Source: Methanobacteriaceae archaeon
GTDB lineage: Archaea > Methanobacteriota > Methanobacteria > Methanobacteriales > Methanobacteriaceae
Assembly (NCBI GenBank): GCA_030681145.1
Contig: JAUXXK010000456.1
Coordinates: forward strand, 1 to 7,405
Reading direction: 5' to 3'
Length of the DNA: 7,405 nt
Both the position numbers and the translations under genes were made by a program. This document shows, in pieces, positions 6,079-7,405 of the stretch. Within the stretch, counting starts at the first letter, position 1; each line of letters opens with the position of its first letter. A model generated the notes under the pieces. The model was not told the DNA's origin. It made no database searches and saw only the letters and a program-made list of their open reading frames with translations.

Positions 6079-6303
6079 TTATTCTACTATTTCAGCAAAA
6101 GCGAAATTTCTTCTAGTAGCATTAATTCTGATTTTAACTTCATCGCCAACTTTGGCACCTGAAACAAAAATCACAAATCCTTCAATACGGGTAATTCCGT
6201 CACCGTCTCTGCCCATATCTTCAATTTTAACATCGTACTCATCACCTTCATTAATAGGTGAGGAATTTCCTTTATTATCATTACCGTAATTATTTCCAAA
6301 CAA
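6079..6303 (-). CDS. TRAM-domain small RNA-binding protein
   Basis: From the chosen TTG start the product has 74 residues: a Gly/Asn-rich head (1-15) followed by one TRAM domain. Family landmarks are E-G-D-E-Y-D-V-K-I-E-D-M-G (19-31), G-D-G-I-T-R (34-39), G-F-V-I-F-V-S-G-A (42-50), K-V-G-D-E-V-K-I-R-I (51-60) and the end R-R-N-F-A-F-A-E-I-V-E (64-74). Stand-alone TRAM proteins are common in methanogens, and some are known to act as cold-responsive RNA chaperones; the fold is a small beta barrel that binds RNA. I choose TTG at 6303 because M-F-G-N-N is the usual beginning in relatives and a ribosome-like site precedes it. An in-frame ATG at 6342 is possible but adds an unconserved stretch and falls about at the expected transcript start. 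An ATG at 6405 lies upstream of the TATA box and is unlikely. Confidence 0.85.
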   Translation of the reverse strand: MFGNNYGNDNKGNSSPINEGDEYDVKIEDMGRDGDGITRIEGFVIFVSGAKVGDEVKIRINATRRNFAFAEIVE

Positions 6304-6308
6304 ATTTT

Positions 6309-6316
6309 TCACATCC
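6309..6316 (-). promoter_or_regulatory. Ribosome binding site supporting the TTG start of the TRAM gene
   Basis: On the minus strand GGATGTGA (6316-6309) differs by one base from GGAGGTGA and lies 5 nt before the TTG at 6303. It supports this start over the upstream ATG codons, neither of which has a comparable site at this spacing. Confidence 0.5.
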
Positions 6317-6363
6317 AAATTTTGGTCAAAACAAATGACCATTTTAATATTAAGTATTAAGAG

Positions 6364-6371
6364 TATATATA
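6364..6371 (-). promoter_or_regulatory. Candidate TATA box of the TRAM gene
   Basis: TATATATA at 6364-6371 on the minus strand would set transcription start near 6341. That gives a leader of about 38 nt before the TTG at 6303. Leaders of this kind occur on cold-responsive RNA-binding genes, but I see no specific regulatory structure in it. Confidence 0.45.
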
Positions 6372-6542
6372 GGTATTGTATCTGATTTTTGAAATAAAAC
6401 TTCACAAATGATACAAAAAATATATTTTATTAAAAGATTTGTTTTTAGTATCCATTTTGAAAAATTGGTTAATAACTATTAAAAATCCATAAAATTAATA
6501 ATAACACTCATATAGTGATTATAACAAATATAATAATTGGAA

Positions 6543-6549
6543 TTTATAC
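6543..6549 (+). promoter_or_regulatory. Candidate TATA box of the DUF2193-type gene
   Basis: TTTATAC at 6543-6549 would put the transcript start near 6570, leaving a short leader of about 15 nt that still holds the ribosome site at 6576-6581. It lies in the divergent gap shared with the TRAM gene (6304-6584), which otherwise contains no gene. Confidence 0.35.
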
Positions 6550-6575
6550 GAACAAAAATTTGTTGTTTTGAAAAA

Positions 6576-6581
6576 GGTGAT
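6576..6581 (+). promoter_or_regulatory. Ribosome binding site of the DUF2193-type gene
   Basis: GGTGAT at 6576-6581 lies 3 nt before the ATG at 6585. It is the same site type and spacing as before the Hjc-like gene, and fixes the start. Confidence 0.65.
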
Positions 6582-6584
6582 TTG

Positions 6585-7405
6585 ATGTCTGAATTATATG
6601 AAAAAATGGTTAAGGAAGCCATGATGGCGCAAAAAGCAGATGTAGAAACTGTTAAATCCAAAAGAGGAACCAATTTTAAAATTAGTGATACCAAAGCCTA
6701 TTTTGATGTGGTTCAAAAAATGCAAGCAGTTGGTAATCAAAGCAAAGCAGTTATCGACCTACATAAAAACTCTGTTACCGCTCATTTTAACATTTTAAAT
6801 AATTTAACGGACACTATAAGGCCAGAAGATGACCCTTTTGTAGAACACTATCAGACTCCAGTAATTTTGGAAATTTTAAGAGATGAAGATTCATCTTTTG
6901 CCGAAAGTATGGAGAAATTTGTGGATGCTATAGGCAAAGCAGAATCTCTCATTGGTCGAGAAGTAGTGCGTAGATATGGTGGATTCTACGGCCCTACTTG
7001 TGTTGTTGATTTTGCCTTGATCCCTGGAAGTACAAGTAATATCATTAACCAAGTGCTTAAAACAGTAGATATACCTTTGAATCACAAACAATCCATATTA
7101 GCCGCGAAATCATGGGGCATGAATACATCCTATGGGATAGGAGAAGTATTTAGCTCAGAAATTGAAAACGGGTCAACTGTAAGTCAAGCAGTGGAAAAAG
7201 AAATAGAAATGATTAAATATATCTATGAAGAACCAGTTGATGGGCAAGCTAAGCTTATGGATTCCCTGGGGCACAATTCTTTTGATGTCCGGGCCTATAT
7301 GTCACAGTATCGTAAGGATATGGAACAAACCATTAAAAGTGCTGTGGATGACAAGGTACATTATGCTAATATACTCACAGTCCCAGCCTACTGTGTAGGG
7401 GACAT
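6585..7405 (+). CDS. DUF2193-type methanogen protein, 3' end outside the window
   Basis: An open frame runs from the ATG at 6585 to the window end, giving 273 residues with no stop. The sequence looks like the N-terminal half of the archaeal DUF2193 family, proteins of about 500 residues found mainly in methanogens and without a known function. Notable segments are A-V-G-N-Q-S-K-A-V-I-D-L-H (48-60), R-P-E-D-D-P-F-V-E-H-Y-Q-T-P (79-92), R-R-Y-G-G-F-Y-G-P-T-C-V-V-D-F (129-143), I-P-G-S-T-S-N (146-152), S-W-G-M-N-T-S-Y-G-I-G (176-186) and P-A-Y-C-V-G-D at the edge (267-273). It is soluble, with no signal peptide or membrane helix; two conserved-looking Cys (139 and 270) and several His (60, 67, 88) could bind a metal, which is inference. 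Codon use includes more G and C than the phosphotransferase gene, as expected of a conserved core gene. The family name comes from memory of its sequence pattern. Confidence 0.72.
   Translation, partial: MSELYEKMVKEAMMAQKADVETVKSKRGTNFKISDTKAYFDVVQKMQAVGNQSKAVIDLHKNSVTAHFNILNNLTDTIRPEDDPFVEHYQTPVILEILRDEDSSFAESMEKFVDAIGKAESLIGREVVRRYGGFYGPTCVVDFALIPGSTSNIINQVLKTVDIPLNHKQSILAAKSWGMNTSYGIGEVFSSEIENGSTVSQAVEKEIEMIKYIYEEPVDGQAKLMDSLGHNSFDVRAYMSQYRKDMEQTIKSAVDDKVHYANILTVPAYCVGD

Noticed and set aside
6479..6694. Minus-strand open frame over the DUF2193-type start
   Set aside because: It is antisense to a strongly supported gene start with a good ribosome site; composition only.

Overview
The window reads as chromosomal DNA of an AT-rich methanogenic archaeon, most probably of the order Methanobacteriales (Methanobacterium-like). 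The support is an archaeal Hjc-type Holliday junction resolvase, a small archaeal TRAM-domain protein, a DUF2193-type protein, GGAGGTGAT-type ribosome binding sites, and TATA-like boxes about 25 nt ahead of inferred transcript starts. I see no tRNA, rRNA, CRISPR array, transposase or integrase.

Layout. (1) 1-402, +: 3' end of a membrane metal-dependent hydrolase (DUF457/YdjM-like) with an Asn-rich tail. (2) 683-1105, +: an Hjc-family protein in which the glutamate of the catalytic E-x-K motif is alanine. (3) 1106-1441: gene-free gap with a 12-bp hairpin between convergent genes. (4) 1442-2818, -: a DHA2-type MFS exporter whose first membrane helix continues upstream of the first ATG, into DNA with no ordinary in-frame start. 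(5) 3022-3534 and 3513-5792, +: an overlapping pair, a PNPOx-like split-barrel flavoprotein and a 759-residue PEP-synthase-like phosphotransferase. The latter has the order ATP-grasp, unique middle, C-terminal phosphohistidine domain, as in rifampin phosphotransferase, and lacks the PEP/pyruvate barrel. (6) 6079-6303, -: a 74-residue TRAM-domain protein. (7) 6585 to the end, +: N-terminal 273 residues of a DUF2193-type protein.

How the genes may work together. The exporter is divergent from the flavoprotein/phosphotransferase pair across a gap of about 140-200 bp. Export, redox chemistry and ATP-dependent phosphorylation of a small molecule would make a coherent detoxification or small-molecule handling locus. 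This is inference from order and family; no substrate can be read from the sequence. The TRAM and DUF2193 genes are divergent neighbours and look like ordinary methanogen genes. The most interesting items are the RPH-like enzyme coupled to a flavoprotein, and the Hjc paralogue lacking a catalytic residue.
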